From: Actinomycetota bacterium
Lineage (GTDB): Bacteria; Actinomycetota; Actinomycetes; Nanopelagicales; Nanopelagicaceae
Assembly (NCBI GenBank): GCA_009703165.1
Contig: WLGP01000033.1
Span: 1 to 8,078 of the forward strand
DNA length: 8,078 nt
Direction: 5' to 3'
Each line of letters starts with the position of its first letter. The stretch's first letter is position 1. The notes under the pieces are model-generated. The model searched no databases. It was not told where the DNA came from and saw nothing but the letters and a program-made list of their open reading frames with translations. Shown one piece after another: positions 6,859 to 8,078 of this stretch. A program made the position numbers and the translations under genes.

Positions 6859-7926
6859 ATGACTTCACTGAGCGTTTCACACCTTTTCGTAAAGTTCGGC
6901 GATCGCGATGTCATCTCCGATCTCTCCTTTGATCTTGCCGAAGGCGAGATTGCTTCCCTACTTGGACCATCTGGCTGCGGAAAGACAACACTGTTGCGAG
7001 CAATCGCTGGTTTGATTCAACCAAGCGGTGGCACGATCAGATTTGGTTCACAACTAGTGGGAGTCTCTTCCGTTGTATTGCCACCTAGCAAGCGCGGCAC
7101 AGGGTATGTTCCACAACAAGGTGCGCTCTTCCCACATCTTTCTGTCGCCAAAAATATCGCCTTCGGTCTAGATCGCGAGATTTATTCAAAGAGTGAGATC
7201 TCTCAGATTACCGAAGAGATGGTTGCACTCATTGGCATGCAAGGCTTTGAAGATCGCGCGCCTTATCAACTATCTGGTGGTCAACAGATGCGCGTTGCCC
7301 TTGCTCGCGCACTTGCCATCAAGCCAAAACTTATCCTTCTTGATGAACCCTTTGCAGCACTTGATGCTGCGCTAAGAGATGAACTGCGAAACGAAGTTAT
7401 TGGTCTACTCCGCAAGCTTGGTTCGACTGCGATATTGGTAACCCACGATCGTGAAGAGGCTCTGGTCTCGTCAGACCGCGTTATCTTGATGCGCGATGGA
7501 AGAGTTGCTCAGAGCGGAACTCCAGAAGAGGTGTATGAGTCACCGCAGTCAGCTGAGATCGCTGCCAGCACAGGAGATGTTCTTACTCTGCCAGCAGATA
7601 AGAGTTCAACAGGTGCCATCTCTTATCCTCTGGCTGCCCAAAGGTTCGCGCATTCAAGTCGTCCATCGGGATATGTAGTCATTCGACCTGAAGAGATCAA
7701 GGTCATGAAAGAAGGCGGCATAGGCCGCGAAGGTGTGCTCACACATATTGATTACTATGGTCATGATGCGATGCTCACCATTGATCTAAAAGATGATCTA
7801 TTGGAAGATCTCGCAGATACATCAACAATTATTCGTGCACGAGTTGCCGGTCCTGCAGAATTTAACGTCGGGCAGAAGGTCTATCTCGAGCACGTGGGGC
7901 CGATTAGATACTTTTCTCTTCCGTAG
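6859..7926 (+). CDS. fbpC: Iron(III) ABC transporter ATP-binding protein (FbpC type)
   Basis: This 355-residue cytoplasmic ATPase would work as a dimer to drive the FbpB-like permease. All nucleotide-binding motifs are intact and in order: Walker A GPSGCGKTT (36-44), Q-loop Gln86 in VPQQ, signature LSGGQ (138-142), Walker B LILLDEP (158-164) with catalytic Glu163, D-loop ALD (167-169) and switch His196 in VTHDREEA. Residues from about 270 (VVIRPEEIKV) to the end form a TOBE domain, as in the FbpC/PotA/CysA group. On its own this domain order fits iron, polyamine, sulfate or thiamine importers; the operon decides for iron. ATG directly follows the permease stop (TAAATG). The last 23 nt overlap the opposing RNase D gene, leaving no room for an ordinary terminator between them. 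Confidence 0.93.
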   Translation: MTSLSVSHLFVKFGDRDVISDLSFDLAEGEIASLLGPSGCGKTTLLRAIAGLIQPSGGTIRFGSQLVGVSSVVLPPSKRGTGYVPQQGALFPHLSVAKNIAFGLDREIYSKSEISQITEEMVALIGMQGFEDRAPYQLSGGQQMRVALARALAIKPKLILLDEPFAALDAALRDELRNEVIGLLRKLGSTAILVTHDREEALVSSDRVILMRDGRVAQSGTPEEVYESPQSAEIAASTGDVLTLPADKSSTGAISYPLAAQRFAHSSRPSGYVVIRPEEIKVMKEGGIGREGVLTHIDYYGHDAMLTIDLKDDLLEDLADTSTIIRARVAGPAEFNVGQKVYLEHVGPIRYFSLP

Positions 7927-8078
7927 CCTCTGACTCTTCAGATTGAGCAATCTCCAGTGGCTCTTCCTCTAGAAGAGCTAACTCAAGAATCGGTGTTGCA
8001 ATCTCACGTTGCCATGGTCTGGCACCTAGCTCTGTCAACGCCTGATCGACACTTCCGACCGGCCTATTCCAACAGATA
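7904..8078 (-). CDS. rnd: Ribonuclease D, C-terminal end (5' part outside window)
   Basis: Read on the minus strand from 8077 to the TAA at 7904-7906, the frame gives 57 residues containing CWNRPVGSVDQAL then GARPWQREIATPILELAL. This matches the end of actinobacterial RNase D/HRDC-domain proteins as I remember them (CWNPP... GARPWQ... pattern), a 3'-5' exonuclease family acting on structured RNA. The other two minus-strand frames are soon interrupted by stops (for example TAG at 8066-8064 and TGA at 8034-8032), so this frame is the coding one. After the recognisable part comes an acidic tail (EEEPLEIAQSEESEATEEKSI) of no known function. The last 23 nt overlap the 3' end of the ABC ATPase gene. 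The catalytic exonuclease domain is not in the window, so activity cannot be judged. Confidence 0.75.
   Translation of the reverse strand, partial: ICWNRPVGSVDQALTELGARPWQREIATPILELALLEEEPLEIAQSEESEATEEKSI

Overview
The window reads as chromosomal DNA of a free-living actinobacterium with a compact genome and moderate GC content. The freshwater acI/Nanopelagicales type is my best guess. This rests on actinobacterial-style FadA/FadB proteins, a dxs - fadB/fadA - RNase D neighbourhood that I recall from other Actinobacteria, TTG and GTG starts, intergenic spacers of 0-15 nt within operons, and 3' ends that overlap at both convergent gene pairs. The taxonomic call is inference; no rRNA or other marker gene is present.

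Layout: (1) 1-837 (+) is the 3' part of dxs, for the first enzyme of the MEP isoprenoid pathway; its 5' end lies outside the window. (2) 773-4096 (-) is a two-gene beta-oxidation operon, fadA (thiolase) then fadB (enoyl-CoA hydratase / 3-hydroxyacyl-CoA dehydrogenase), 3 nt apart. The end of fadB runs 65 nt into dxs. (3) 4097-4266 is the only real intergenic region. It is divergent and holds a perfect 13-bp inverted repeat, a candidate promoter whose -35 lies inside that repeat, and a 12-codon leader ORF whose stop overlaps the TTG start of the next gene. (4) 4267-7926 (+) is a complete Fe(III)-type ABC importer in the order binding protein, fused two-domain permease, ATPase. (5) 7904-8078 (-) is the C-terminal end of a ribonuclease D, overlapping the ATPase gene by 23 nt.

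How it works together: FadA and FadB would supply the hydratase, dehydrogenase and thiolysis steps of fatty acid beta-oxidation. The FbpABC-like proteins would bind ferric iron outside the cell, pass it through the permease and power import with ATP. The two operons share one control region but have no evident metabolic link. The transporter lies between rnd and fadA, which point the same way, so it may be a later insertion into an older rnd-fadA-fadB arrangement.

I see no rRNA, tRNA, CRISPR array, insertion sequence, integrase or phage gene, and no obviously novel multi-gene system. The points most worth a second look are the control region at 4177-4270, the binding protein with no lipobox, and the two convergent 3' overlaps.
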